A stretch of DNA of 64,000 nucleotides from Calliopum simillimum (GCA_951812925.1 OX638368.1:75994909-76058908), one strand, 5' to 3'; positions 45,740-57,904 are shown, counted from the stretch's first letter. The notes: generated by a model not told the origin, from the sequence alone. Program-made: numbers and translations.

Positions 45740-48708
45740 TAGTGGTGTGTAACGCAGCGCTGCGCTACGCCATTGCGCTGATTCACTATGTTGCGCCGCT
45801 TGCGCTAGCTCACTATCTGAAAGCGCTGTGGCGCAATGATTACGCTGGAACCTCAATACGTTTGACAAAACGAATGCGCTGAATAACTGAAAGGGCTCTG
45901 GCTCAATGATTGCGCTGGTACCTGAATGCGTTTAGTAAAACGTATGCGCTGAACACTGAAAATGCTGTGACTCAGTATCATGAAATATTACAGAACCAGA
46001 AACACAAAACAAGAGAAAATTCTTATTTTCAACGTAACGTGGTATCAAAAACCAAAAGTATGAAACTGAATTGATACAAATGTGAATTGTTTGCTAAAAT
46101 TTTGCAATAGAGATAAATAGTTTTTTTTTTTAGAAAATTTTGAACTTTTTTTTGTTGAAAAAACCGTTATATTTGCAAATAATTTTTATTGAACACAGTC
46201 TTACTGTCATATTAAATAAGACTAATTTATTTCCGCTTACCTGATGTTATTTGTACCTAAATTTGGTTCGTCAATATATTTTTACAGTAAAACAGACAAA
46301 TATTTTAAAAAATTTAGGCCCTTATTGCAAATAGAAATGCGAATGAAAACGAAATACTTTTCTCTATGTTAATGTGCTCAATTAACATTATTAACAACTG
46401 AACTACTATTACTTTTTCGTTTCTACTCGCAATAGGGGCCTTATTTAATTTTTTTAACATCAAAAAATCAAAATTTATTTTACAATAAACTTTAGAAAGT
46501 TTTCTAGCATAACGATAGTATTTTAAATATCATTTTTATTTAAATTATAGTTTAAAAATACAACTTGGGACACTTTCGAAGTTTCCAAGCTTTCCCTTTT
46601 TTCGTTGACTATCTGTCCAGCATGTGAAAAAACACGTTCACAAGGAACTGATGTGGCTGATATACAAAGTCTAGTCTTAGCAATTTGATAGAGCCTGGGG
46701 TAAATATGTTTTCGCTGGTTCCACCAAAACAATGGGTCTTGAGAGTTTCCCTGACTATCTTTTCTTGGGAGTATAGGCTCGGCTAGATATTTATCCAATT
46801 CTATTACTGCAGATGCTAGTTGATTTTGGGGCCGTGTGTGCTCTTGAATGTCTGCATCGAAATCTTCCCATACCGCATCTAATCTATTTTTTTCAGTGTT
46901 ACTTATTCGAAGTTGCTGATCATTAGTTATTTCATTTAAAGAAACTTCACTTTCGTTAGTTATAACCACTGTATTTGCTACTTTGGGGTAAAGTTTTTCT
47001 ACAGCAGATCTATATTTAGATTCGGAATTGAAACCAAATTTTTTGAACCTTGGATCTAAAATGGTTGCTTGCGCTATTAATTCATTTTGTCCAATATCTT
47101 TAAATCTATTATTTAACACAGTTTTTAATTTCGTAACCAACTTTTGTGCCATAGGTGTTAATTTATTTAAATTAAAAGAGTTCAAATATTTGTTAATCTG
47201 TTTTATATGAAGAATTATTGTTGAAGCGCTAACATGCTTCTGCACACTTATCAAAGTCGTAATAATATCAAATATTTCCATTATTTTCATCGATTGGTCT
47301 GCGACCAGCCACTCATCATTAGATAATAAATCAATATTTCCGTAATTTTCAATCACCGCCGCAGATGATTTGACTAAAGCTAGTGTAGAGATCAGAGCAT
47401 TTTTTAAAATTAAAACACGCTTCAACATTTCATATGTCGAGTTCCAGCGAGTGGGAATGTCATTTATAAGTTTCAAAGTGGGAAGTTGCATCCTTTCTAA
47501 AGTATTTTTAAGTTGAGCATGTGCATAGCTGCTTCTTCTAAAAAAACTTACAATCACTTTTATTTTATTTAAAATAACTGCTATTTCTTCCAAACCAGAC
47601 TGTGCAACTAAATTTAGTGAATGAGCAAAGCAACCCCAGTGACGCCAACCACCTAAGTGAATCGCTGCCTTCATATTATTAGCGTTGTCCGTAACTATCG
47701 CTGTAATTTTATGAACAATATCCCATTCATTAAAAATTTCTTGCATTTTTTTTGTTATATTTTCGCCAGTGTGCCTTTCCATATACGAAACACAAGCAAG
47801 TAAATTTGAGGTCAAAAAAGTGTGTTTCTCATCTTCAACAATATAGTGGGCTGTGACGCCAATGAAACTGTCTTGGGCTCGGGATGTCCACCCATCGACT
47901 GTCAGACATATAGCAAATGCTTTTTTTAAACTAAATTTTACTTTATCTAAAGTTTCATTGTAAATCAATGGAATCAAAGAAGAAGAAACTGTCTTTCTTG
48001 TCGGGAGTTTATAGTTTGGATTGAGCATATATAACAACTTTTTAAATTCAGTTTCTTCAACAATCCTGAAGGGATGGTATTCTTTGGTGATCATTTTTAC
48101 TAATTGCAGGTCAATTTCCTTTTGTTTTTTTGTTGGAAGTGGTTTGCTAAAAAACTGCGTTGTTGTAGAAGGTTGATTACGTACCGGTGAACAAGTTGCA
48201 TTTACGTCGGTTGAAGGGCTTATAGCACTACCACTGTTGCTATCGGCGGACTGTATTGGCAATGTTTGTCGTGTAATTGTCTGCGTTGGATGCTTTTTAC
48301 TTAGATGACGAATTAAAGCACAAGTTGACTTTTTAGATACCGACAATTGCTGGGCGCATAGCAAGCACTTCACTTTTCGATCCTTTTCCTCTGAAAAGTA
48401 TAACCATACTTCACTTTTCTTTTTTGCAGGCATGTATCCTAAATAAATTTCTTAGTTATTGTAAATTTATAAATTATTAGAACTTGCTTACCTTAATACT
48501 CGTGTGTTTCCTTGATCTTTCTTTCACTGTTGCTGGTAGTAAGAAAAACCAAATCGCAAGATATGTGATGATCACGAAACGATTAATTTATCGATTCAGT
48601 AGTCGTACAGCATTTGGCGCAATTGCGCTAGCTCATTGTGCTGATTCAGACAATTGCGCTTGCGCCAATGAATCAGCGCAGCAAAATTTGCGCCATTACC
48701 CACCACTA
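45740..48708. mobile_element. hAT transposon, complete, with perfect 8-bp TSD
   Basis: TATTTGAA flanks it at 45732-45739 and 48709-48716. The ends are TAGTGGTGTGTAACG and, inverted, TAGTGGTGGGTAATG. Subterminal regions on both sides are rich in GCGCT/TGCGC motifs (45755-45960, 48600-48700), probable transposase-binding repeats. It carries one long gene on the minus strand and sits in the endonuclease frame of a LINE, which becomes contiguous when it is removed. Confidence 0.93.
46523..48433 (-). CDS. hAT-family transposase with BED zinc finger
   Basis: A 636-residue open frame without a break. Residues 8-48 form a BED zinc finger (VWLYF, C23-x2-C26, H43-x4-H48). The catalytic core follows: LTVDGWTS with D180, IVTDNANNM with D249, CFAHSLN around 268-274, and NDIPTRWNSTYE. 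The C-terminal part contains the dimerisation region, with SVPCERVFS giving E599. These are the hAT D-D-E residues. Its role is to bind the element ends and excise and reinsert it. The length is usual for ZBED-type hAT transposases. The ATG at 48433 gives the BED finger at the very N-terminus, as in relatives; no intron is needed. Intact frame, matching ends and perfect TSD suggest recent activity; expression is unknown. Confidence 0.93.
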   Translation of the reverse strand: MPAKKKSEVWLYFSEEKDRKVKCLLCAQQLSVSKKSTCALIRHLSKKHPTQTITRQTLPIQSADSNSGSAISPSTDVNATCSPVRNQPSTTTQFFSKPLPTKKQKEIDLQLVKMITKEYHPFRIVEETEFKKLLYMLNPNYKLPTRKTVSSSLIPLIYNETLDKVKFSLKKAFAICLTVDGWTSRAQDSFIGVTAHYIVEDEKHTFLTSNLLACVSYMERHTGENITKKMQEIFNEWDIVHKITAIVTDNANNMKAAIHLGGWRHWGCFAHSLNLVAQSGLEEIAVILNKIKVIVSFFRRSSYAHAQLKNTLERMQLPTLKLINDIPTRWNSTYEMLKRVLILKNALISTLALVKSSAAVIENYGNIDLLSNDEWLVADQSMKIMEIFDIITTLISVQKHVSASTIILHIKQINKYLNSFNLNKLTPMAQKLVTKLKTVLNNRFKDIGQNELIAQATILDPRFKKFGFNSESKYRSAVEKLYPKVANTVVITNESEVSLNEITNDQQLRISNTEKNRLDAVWEDFDADIQEHTRPQNQLASAVIELDKYLAEPILPRKDSQGNSQDPLFWWNQRKHIYPRLYQIAKTRLCISATSVPCERVFSHAGQIVNEKRESLETSKVSQVVFLNYNLNKNDI

Positions 48709-48716
48709 TATTTGAA

Positions 48717-48800
48717 TTAGATAGGTTACTGAAATATGATATTTGCGATAATGTAAGTAGTTCTGCTTGGTGATATTAATCTGGAGTGGAATCGACTAAG
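48717..48800 (+). pseudogene. LINE ORF2 endonuclease, continuation
   Basis: After the hAT element the LINE frame resumes as LDRLLKYDICDNV and, one frameshift later, LLGDINLEW. GDIN is the Asp/Asn block of the endonuclease active site. The LINE similarity ends at about 48800. Confidence 0.7.
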
Positions 48801-50000
48801 ATGATAGTTGATTGTTGACTATCAAATATCACACTTTTGCTCTGTTTAAAGTGATTATCAACTTTGATTTTTGATTGTTGACTATCAACTATTGCATTTT
48901 GCTCTACGTAAGATTGTCAGCTTGATAGTCACAGTTTTTGTGTCATTTTCAAGCGATAGCTATTTTGGTATCGTTTTTATATATTTGGGAAATATTTAAC
49001 TCCTTAAAGAAGTTTTTAAAGTAGAAAAGAAGTGAAAATTATAGAAAAAAAGAGTTGCTGAGTTAATGAAATAAGACTAAAAGGCAGGCCAAAAACACAA
49101 AAAGTTTTTAAACTTGCAATTTTTCAATTATAATTAATTTAGTGAAATAAATATAATTATAATTACAACAAAAATAGTCTCATGAGTCTTTGTGGCGAAA
49201 GACGAAACATATGTCACTATAGCCGTGTTTTTAATCCGTTCCGAGATTTGTCATAATTATGTGTTAGAAAATGCATTGATAGATTTATATGTAAATCGAT
49301 CTTTGCAAATATATGACTAAAAGTTCAATTAAAAAATCAATTTTTTATAAGCAATAAAAAAAATAGTATTTGAAAACTTATGTATGCTACCAGGATGTGC
49401 TTCTATTGCGCTCTTTTTGGAAGCAGCTTCATTTCTTCCCATTGGGATGTTTACTTCAAAGATCCTTTTCGGCAATCGTTTTATGTTCCCAATATGGTTG
49501 GGCCAGCATGTTAAGCCGATTTCATCACTGTAACATTGAAAGTAACCTACTGAAGATTTTGTTGATTTCGATGGAAAGGTCTTTTTTTTTCAGTTTCTCC
49601 TAAAGTTTAACGAAATAAAATTTTGACCTTCTTAGAACACCTACAAACTACTTATAAAAATGATCCCGGGAATTTAATTTAATTGAGATTAATCATAGAT
49701 GAAGAAGCTTAAGGCACGATGAGGGAGAAATATTAGAAACATAAATTGCGTTAATTGCTTCAATATGTAAATAAAAAAAAAAACTTTATATTATGTATTT
49801 GGCAAAGAAGTGATTTGGAAGCTAAACATCTTCAAAATACATAAATAAATACTACCTAACGAAAATGGAAAAAAGTAAATTTCTTTTGCTAATTTTGTGT
49901 AAAAAAAAACCATCATCGAATCCAAAAAAAGGCTTTGTAATTAAAGTGGGGACTCTGCACTATCAATTTGAAGTGTTAAGAAGTGGTTTACTGAGTTCCG
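48801..50000. other. no recognisable gene; short direct repeats
   Basis: TGATTGTTGACTATCAA occurs twice (48809-48825 and 48872-48888). The remainder is AT-rich, with a short open frame at 49370-49603 that has no motif. Confidence 0.5.
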
Positions 50001-51825
50001 TTGGGTTTTTTTTTTTTATTCTTAAACCAACGCTCAGGGGATAGCCCCTATAAATGCAATGCACCGCGTTGATTTGCAGAAAAGGAAATGGGTTAGAGGG
50101 ATGGAGGAAAAGAGGAGTAGTGTCGATGAACATTTTTCTTGAATCTACCGGTGTCACAGCTGCCGGGAAAAACGCTCGCAGGGAGATTATTCCACAACTT
50201 GATCGTGCGACCAAAGAACGAATTATCACGATAGTGCGATGTTCTGTTAAACACCGTTGCAACGCAATAAGAATGGGTCTGATGAGACGCCCGAGTGCTG
50301 CGAGAAAATATACGAACTGACGGAACCAGCCCATAAATTTCTCTTGAGCACATCCCATGATAATATCTATAAAAAAGGGTAACACACCCAACGTTACGAC
50401 GGTATTCAAGAGAGTCAATAGAAGATACAACAACCGCATCCCCAATCAACTTCATCGCACGACGTTGAACTCTGTCTAGCAGCTCCAAAGAAGTTTTTGG
50501 AGCCCCGGCCCAGATGTGCGAATTGTACTCTAGCTTAGGTCCAATATAGGCGAAATAGATAATCCGAAGATCAACAGGAGTGAAGTATTTCTTACACCGT
50601 TTAAGATAACCTAAGCATTTGGCCGCTTCTTTCGACACATCGAACACATGATCTGTCCACCTCAGATCAGCTTGAATCAATATGCCCAGAACGTCAAGAG
50701 TTGCTGATCTCGGAATATCTACGCCGGCCATATTGAGGGGTGGAGGAGGACAATCCACTCGTCTGTGAGACAACAGACAGCATTGGGTTTTGCTAGCGTT
50801 GAATTCGACCCGATTAGCTCGACCCCACTCGGAGATTGTTTTGAGGTCATTTGTGAGAGTGTCATTCATATACCGCCTTTTTCTCTCAATCTTGGACGCT
50901 TTTTGAAGCAATATGAATGACAAATACTGCTGTCATCTGCAAAGGAGTGGATTGGATTAATGGTCGATGACAGAAGGTCATCGATGAAAACAAGAAAAAG
51001 AGACGGGGATAGGACCGAACACGTATAGAACGGCCACTGCAAAAACTCGTTATCCAACGAGCGAAGGAGTCACCGACGCCATATGCAATAAGTTTTGTTA
51101 CGAGGGCGCTATGCCACACACGATCAAAAGCTTTAGAAATATTCAGAGCAACAATCATAATTTCACCAAGAAGGTGGACACATTGGTTCCACCTTTCAGT
51201 GACGAATGCCATTAAGTCACCAGCAGAGCGAGCTCTCCTGAAGCCATATTGACGATCATTAAGTAATTCGTTGCGCTCCAGATAATTCATGAAGTGAAAG
51301 TTTATAACACTTTCCATAACTTTGGAAAGCGCTGAGCATATTGCAATGGGCCGATAATTATTATGGTTCGTAGCCTCGCCTTTTTTGGGAACTGGTTGAA
51401 CATTAGCAATCTCCCAACATGATGGAAATTCACCACAAGTATAGGAAATGCTAAATAGATTCCGTAATGAACGAGCCAGTGTTGATGCACACTTTTTCAA
51501 CACATGGGCTGATATGCCATCCGGCCCTGACGCTTTGTTAATATTGAGATTAGCAAGGACCCTTTTCACTGCCCTAGTTCGAAAGTGGATCCTTGGCATA
51601 GCCGATGACTTTCTCTCGATGTTGGGCGGTGGTTGATTGCTATCTGGGAGTGTAGCATTCTTAGAAAAGATGCTTGCCAAGAGATTAGCTTTATCAACGG
51701 GATCAGTGAAGATTTGGTCGTTCATTAAGAGAGTTGGAATAGACGATGAAGACTGATTCTTCACTCTCTTAACAAACGACCAAAAGTTTTTACTACCTTT
51801 CGGTAGTATTTTTCTGTAGTAAAAT
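50001..51825 (-). pseudogene. 5'-truncated LINE: reverse transcriptase to C-terminus
   Basis: Starts (minus strand) within the linker, LPKGSKNFWSFVKRVKN. It continues with NKASGPDGISAHVLKKC, IANVQPVPKKGEATNHNNYR, NDRQYGFRRARSAGDLM, KAFDRVWH, SVLSPSLFLVFIDDL and the active site FADDSS (about 50932-50943). The thumb and C-terminal part follow (50923-50093) with LGYLKRCKKYF, LEYNSHIWAGAP and IKLWNNLPASVFP. Frameshifts at about 51030 and 50900 break it. A short T-run at about 50008-50019 is the poly-A tail. The wording suggests a CR1/Jockey-type LINE. Typical 5' truncation; inactive. Confidence 0.88.
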
Positions 51826-53205
51826 AGTTATTTATTATATATGACTTATATAGATATTTTATATCTAGTCAAAAAAGTGTTACTACGTACATAGTTCTTT
51901 TGATTATTTTTACAAATAAAATGTGTATTCTTTGTTTAACTATTTCTATTTTTTTTTTCTTTTAGTCTCGAAAATTTTCTGGCAACACTGATAAACATAG
52001 TAGGAGTGTTCGTTTGGTTTTTGGACTAAGTCTTGTAAAACTGTTACACGCGTGAGTTCAAGAAAAGTACGCTCTTTTTTGGAGAAAAACGTAAAAAGTA
52101 AACGAACTCTTAAAACCATTTTCGATGTCCAGAATTAAACGTCAGTGCTGTTTGACAATTGAAGGATATAGAAACAAAGGCGACAATATCCACTTTTTTG
52201 ATTTTTGTAAAAACTAACAAAAACGTCCATCTCTGAAGATCACGCATTTATACTGTATGTTTTGCGATTCAGTAGAATAGAGTAAAATGAGGATGTAAAA
52301 CAAGTTTCAACCAAATCCTCAAAGACGTTTATGGACAAATTCGATAAGAAATTTGGAGATTGTAGTGTTTGTTTCAATCAAGTGGACATTGCTGGGCTTG
52401 TAATAATCGAACTGCCACACCCCCTCCAATTTCGCTAAAATTTAGCTTCGTTAGTCACGGTGCTCTTGAAATGATGAAATGTGGAGAAAATCTGTGAATG
52501 GGGTTTCATTTGTACTAGCTTAGAGGTCTGAAAAATGCAAATCCTGAAATCGTAGCTGATAATCTCCGCAAAATATCGCAAAAATACATATCCCATATAA
52601 AATAAAAAAATGAAGAAAAAAAAAACAGAAAAAACAAATATAAAAATAGTTATATTTAATGCATTTTGCAATGTTAAATCTGAATCCGAAGCCTTAAAAT
52701 TGCTGCATCTGATACGGTTTATGAGATATTTTAGCCTAAACAAGGAAAAAATACAGTTTTTGGTATATTTTGAAGCTATATAACTAGAATAAAGAACATT
52801 TATAAGTAAAATCCGATAGAGTGTCTACAAGATTTAATTTTTTTCTTTAAAACCTAATTTAAATTATGTTGATATCTTTATTTTTCTCGGAGGTATCTTA
52901 ACCTAAAAAGTTAGAAAAGTTCAACAAACATGTTTTTTCATTATTTCAGTCTACGATATTTCGGAGAAACATAATGCTTTTGACATAATTTAAATCAAGG
53001 GTGTCACCGTAGAACAAAAGTGAGACAATCTCGCCTGCAGCAACAATATTTCAGTACAACAATCATAGAAATAATTTTTGTTGTTATTTTTTGACCTCGT
53101 CAAAATTTCGCGTTTTTGTTGTTTTTTTGCATACACACAAAATCGAACTCAAACCAACATAAAACCACAATAACGACTACGTCGCATCAAAAACAACAAA
53201 CAATA
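51826..53205. other. AT-rich, dispersed repeat, no gene
   Basis: 52740-52960 resembles 16130-16310 (same 'gatatcttt...tcggaggtatctt' block). 52011-52110 has a weak inverted pair of GTTCGTTTGG and its inverse. A 20-residue MSRIKRQCCLTIEGY-like peptide at 52130 recalls a zinc-binding start but leads nowhere. Confidence 0.45.
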
Positions 53206-53412
53206 TGGGTATTAACGCGTTGATGCGCAGTTGCGAACGTGCAAGTCTTTTTCGCACTAACGCGTAAACGTTCAATGCAAATATTTTCATCTTGCAAAAT
53301 ATCAGAAGTAGTGCAAAATTTTCGTCAATTTGTTTGCGGTTTTACAAATGTCAAACTTTCGCACTTTCGAATCGATGCAAGGGCATTGCGCATCAAAGAG
53401 TGAATACCCCTA
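53206..53412. mobile_element. MITE candidate with GGGTATT ends
   Basis: Left GGGTATTAACGCGTTGATGCG, right end inverse with GGGGTATTCACTCTTTGATG. TGATGCGCA is shared near both ends. The GGGGTATT termini resemble those of the Harbinger element at 41664-45062. TSD not clear. Confidence 0.55.
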
Positions 53413-53666
53413 ATTTTTGTGTGTGTTCTGGTTCTCAGAAATCTTCAAAATTGTTGAAATATTGTTGTTTTTGTAAACTAGCCACAAACAAACAACAAAA
53501 AATAGTTTTTGTGATTGTTGTAATTCGAATTTGAAGTTGTTGTAAAAGCGAAAATTTTGCGCTGACTGCGCCGCCTGCGTTTGGCTCAGTGATTTTAAAT
53601 GAAATTTTAAAGAAAAAAATTACAACTTTTAAATACTGTATCAGCTTTACGTATGAATGTTTTATA

Positions 53667-54345
53667 TCGATACCTTAGAGCTCAATGGTCTTATCTCCAT
53701 TTTTTCAATTATTGGGAAATGCAAAAAGAAGATTTCAAACAGTGGTTATTTAGAATTGGCTGCTAATTTGATATAACGATCCATGCAATAATTTTACTTA
53801 TAGTATATTTTAACATAATTTTAACCAATTTTATTAGTTTCTAACGAAATCCCAGCTAATTTATAATATGCCATTTCTTTTGCCCTTATATAGAATTGTA
53901 CTACTATAAAAATAAACGCCACATTTAGTAAGTTTTTTGATTTTTTTCCACTGAAATGTCGTAAAAAGTCATGAAACGCGTAGAAAATACGAAAAAACGA
54001 AATTTTTTATTTTTTTTTTTTAATTTTTGGTTTCGAAATACAAGAGGGGAACCTTGGGTGTAACAAAATTTGTTCACTAAAAGTCGTAAAAACGAAAAAA
54101 CGAAAATTCTATTTTAAAAATGTGACTTATTTGAATATTCAGTGGAGATAGGACATTAGCGCTCTTCAAAATATTACAGTTTGGAGATAGGATTTTTCTT
54201 AATTATCGAATATTTTGGTATTTAAGTGGTATTTTGACATCACACAGTTTTCCACACGGTGAAGAAGCCCACAATGATACCATAACTGCAAAAATCTTAA
54301 AATCGCAAAAAGTGGAGATAGGACCATAGCGCTCTAAGGTATCGA
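53667..54345. mobile_element. inverted-repeat element with ATATCGATACCTTAGAGC ends
   Basis: ATATCGATACCTTAGAGC begins at about 53668 and its inverse GCTCTAAGGTATCGATAT ends at about 54344. Inverted similarity continues for about 40 bases ('aatggtcttatctcc'). The inside is AT-rich with a repeated 'gtggagatagga' motif. No gene. Confidence 0.65.
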
Positions 54346-54349
54346 TATT

Positions 54350-54679
54350 CTAGTTATATATAGCTTCAAAATATATCAAAAACGGTATTTTTTCCTTGTT
54401 TAGTTTAAACGTAAATAAACCACCATCTTCAATGCCTCTTATTAAAATGTCACTTTTATCTCGACAATTCTTTTTCTTTCGAAGTTGACAGAAAGTCCAT
54501 TTTGACACGCTTTGGAAACTGAAATAAAATTGCAACGGAGCTCTGGTACAAACAATACGTCTTTAAGGTTAATACGGAAACCATTGCTCTCAATGTCTAC
54601 ATCTCCTCGTCCTTCTGCTTCAATAAATTTGTTACCAGCGAGATCTATTCTTTCTTTTCGATCTTGATATGTGGCAAAT
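54350..54679 (-). pseudogene. Copia protease, downstream part
   Basis: Minus strand: VFATYQDRKERIDLAGNKF, GRGDVDIESNGF and LKDVLFVPELRCNFISVSK, the second half of a Copia-type protease region, followed by a frameshift and GIEDGGLFTFK. The first half lies at 58590-58700 beyond the large inverted-repeat element. Confidence 0.8.
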
Positions 54680-55507
54680 ACACAGTGCAACACGAAAAAA
54701 AATAACCATATACGGACACCACTACGTGATAAAAGACTAAAAAAAAAAGACCCGTGTCTCCCAATTTTTCCCAAAGTCCTCCACTTTTTTTTTTATGGGC
54801 CGCCAAAGATTTGGGGCCTCGGTATCATTTTCGTAAAAATGTGATCATTTTCTCAGGCTCATATCTTGCAAACCGTTCAGAATTTCGATTTACTCTCTGA
54901 GACAAAGTTGTAGCTCTTGTCATAAACAACAAAAACTGCGAACATATAAAATCAAAAAAAATCCACCTTCCAGATCAAAATCGCAAAAAACTTTAAAAAA
55001 TTCGATTTTTTTTTACCTTTTTTCCCGTGTTCAGGTCCATAGGTAGCAAACCGTTCAAAATTCAAGGAAACAATCAACTACAAAAATTTACCTTAGATCT
55101 CAATAAACAAATTTCTAGAACATATAAACTTCCTAGAGATGATTCTTAACACTGTTTAGGTAGCACCCAAAAGTGAAAAATTTGCCGAAAATTTTTTAAT
55201 CTCACTTTTTAATAAAAATCTGGTTTTCTCAAAAAACAGCCCTAGTAAACTTATTAATTCCTAGACTCCGTAAAAGACAACACTTCAAGCTTTTTTTTAA
55301 GGTATAATACTCCGCATTTACACTTCTAAGACCGGAGATAGTGAGGTTTTTCTAACAAAAGTACTTTCAACAAAAATGTTGATTGTAAATAATTGTCAGT
55401 GAGGAGGCCGAGTGTGTGAGTGCACTGTACCTTCAATGATAGTAAGTGCATTCTAATAAAAATTCTCAAGCTGGTGGGTGAGTTCCCGTTTCCAAACTAT
55501 TAAACAA

Positions 55508-55655
55508 CTACCTGGAAGCAAACATCTGCATTGAATTCACATAAAAACAAGCCAAAATATAAAAAATACCTGGAAACACATTGTCATGAAGATGAAATTG
55601 TGAACATATAAAATCAAAAAACTTCTATCAAAAAACTACCTGGAAGCAAACATCT
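55508..55655. repeat. direct repeat CTACCTGGAAGCAAACATCT
   Basis: CTACCTGGAAGCAAACATCT followed by GCATTGA occurs near 55508 and near 55626, just upstream of the gene promoter. The spacing is about 118 bp. Confidence 0.7.
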
Positions 55656-55711
55656 GCATTGACCGTTTAGGTAGCGCTTAGGTATCACGCACCGACAGCA
55701 GCAGCACACAA

Positions 55712-55719
55712 TATAAAAG
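55712..55719 (+). promoter_or_regulatory. TATA box of the two-exon gene
   Basis: ATATAAAA lies 78 bases before the first ATG in a GC-richer stretch (55680-55790). A start of transcription about 30 bases downstream would fall near 55743-55750. Confidence 0.6.
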
Positions 55720-55789
55720 CGACACGACGCTCACATCGAGGCATTACACAGCGCGACGTCAACGAGAGCGTAGCGGTGAAAGTTATAAA

Positions 55790-57815
55790 GTGACAGTGAA
55801 AGTAAAAAAAGTGAAAGTGTTATTGCATAATTCGCACACAACATTGGCAACTGACAATTTCAATATGCAGTGTGAAAAAATTGATTTATTTTGCTACGTT
55901 TGCGGTCATCAAACCAGAAAAAAAACATCTACAAGATTTCAGAAGGAAAAGAATCTTTTAACTAGTAAATTCAAAAGAGCATATACATTGTTTTTCGACG
56001 AAGTGGACTTGACCGGTGAAAATTACACACCTAATACAGTGTGTCGCCAATGTTATAACAATCTCATGGCATGGTTGAGTGGAGGCAGAGGTACTATGAA
56101 GTATTGTAAGCCGGTAAACTGGATTAATCGCCCAGGTGATCATGATGCAACCAGTTGCTATGCATGCGTAAATTACACATGTGGTCTAAATCGACATGCT
56201 GAGAAGATCAAAATTTATAAAGCAACTGCGACAGCCACACTACCAGTGCTTGTACCTGAAAATTTTGTATCACCAAGGCCGCCAACTCCAGATCGTAGTA
56301 CAGAATGTACAGGAATGACTAGAGCAAGTGGTGTTACTTATGAAGATCCATTTGATACCGATTATGAGCCCCAACAGGGAAGAGATGGACCACAACTAAT
56401 AACACAAATGGAAATGGATTTCATTGTGGCCATATTGAGATTATCGCAGCGACTTGCAATATTTTTGACAGCTTTTTTAAAGCAAAGAACACTCACACAT
56501 GCTAATGTTAACTCTACGGCGTACCGCAAACGACAAGCTGAATTTCAGATGCTCTACACTCTAAATGATGACAATTCGTTCGCTTACTGCAACGATATAA
56601 AAGCTTTGGTGGTAAAAATGGGAATGAACTACATCGCTAGTGAGTGGAGATTATTTATTGATGGTTCTGTTTCAAGCTTGAAAGCAGTGTTGTTGCATGT
56701 GTCGAACCGAAAACCTTCCATTCCGCTAGCAATGGGTATCAACATGAAAGAAAACTATGAAACATTGAAAGATATAATGGAAAAAATCAAATATTACGAA
56801 AATAAATGGAAGATTTGCTGTGATTTGAAGGTCATCAACATTTTGCAAGGGATCATCGATAAGGGCGGCTTCCCAAAATTCTTTTGTTTTCTTTGTAATT
56901 GGGATTCACGCTCACCTCTGAATCAATTCCAATGTAATTCGTGGAGGCCAAGAGGAAGTGTGGATGAACAAATACAACAACATAGACTGAAGAATGCACC
57001 TTTAATTGACAATACTCAAGACATCTTGCTGCCACCGCTCCACATAAAATTGGGAATTGTTAAAAAATTCATCGAAGTGGCCGTTGTAAATTGTCCAAAC
57101 GCATTCGACTATTTGAAAAGCGTTTTCCCAAAGCGTAGCGATGACAAAATTAAAAAAGGTATTGTAGTAAATTTAAAACTAATTTTTGTTCACCTAATTG
57201 TACTATTTACACTATGTTAATGTTTTCTTTTCTGTCTTTATATTTTGTTTTCATTTAACAGGCGTACTTAATGGCCCTGACATTAGAAAGCTATTCAAGA
57301 GCAACTTTGATTCATCGCTTGATGAAAATCATTCAATGGCATGGATTTGCCTTCAGCGTGTATGCACCAGAGTCTTGGGAGGGGATCGAGACGCGGAACC
57401 GGAAGCAAGAGAATGGGTGAAAGAAATGCTGCATTATTTTGAGATAATCGGCGCATCGATGACATTAAAGCTGCTTTTTCTTCATTTTCATTTTGACGAT
57501 TTTATCAAACAACTCCCTACCGAATCCGATGAGCAAGGAGAACGGTTTCACCAAACCACAATGCCCATGGAAAAACGGTACAAAGGCAAAAACCTCGACG
57601 CATTGCTTGCAGAGGTATGTTGGTGGAGTCACAAGATCACCCTGTATGATGATAATGAAGTATTTGAAGAAGAAAGAGCTGATGATGGAGGGCAGTCTGG
57701 AAGCAACGTGCCTGTGGACACCATAAGTTCTGAATCAGAGTCAGATTCGGACGACGATTTGGATCCACAACTTAAGAGAGCGCGATTTGCAAATCCAGGG
57801 CCATCAACATTATAA
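55790..57815 (+). CDS. 640-residue TE protein, candidate DDE transposase (two exons)
   Basis: Exon 1 is 55790-57158, intron 57159-57261 (GT...AG, 103 bp) and exon 2 57262-57815; the joined frame is open for 640 residues. The N-terminus is Cys-rich: CYVCGHQT from C35, then VCRQC and CYACVNYTC, so it probably binds zinc and perhaps DNA. A low-complexity linker (PRPPTPDR) follows. The core has EWRLFIDGS (D291), WKICCDLKVI (D345), FFCFLCNWDSR, LPPLHIKLGIVKKF and SDEQGERFHQ (D546, E547, E550). This order recalls an uncharacterised protein repeated in many insect genomes. D291, D345 and one acid of the DEQGE motif could be a D-D-E triad; that is inference. The tail is acidic (SESESDSDDDLDPQ). Its place between long inverted repeats makes transposase the likely job. 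An unspliced product would end at 57220. Confidence 0.85.
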
Positions 57816-57881
57816 ACATAATACGAATACTTTTTTTTAATATTTTTGTAATAGATAGCATAGTATCTCAATGTTGAAGTA

Positions 57882-57887
57882 AATAAA
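57882..57887 (+). terminator. polyadenylation signal of the two-exon gene
   Basis: AATAAA, 66 bases after the stop codon. Confidence 0.7.
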
Positions 57888-57904
57888 AAACACATGAAAT
57901 TAAA

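Noticed and set aside
50054..50320. 88-codon plus-strand frame
   Set aside because: Antisense to the LINE C-terminal region.
52130..52220. THAP-like zinc-finger start (QCCLTIEGYRNKG)
   Set aside because: Only one Cys pair and no AVPTF or Trp block follow. Too short to support.
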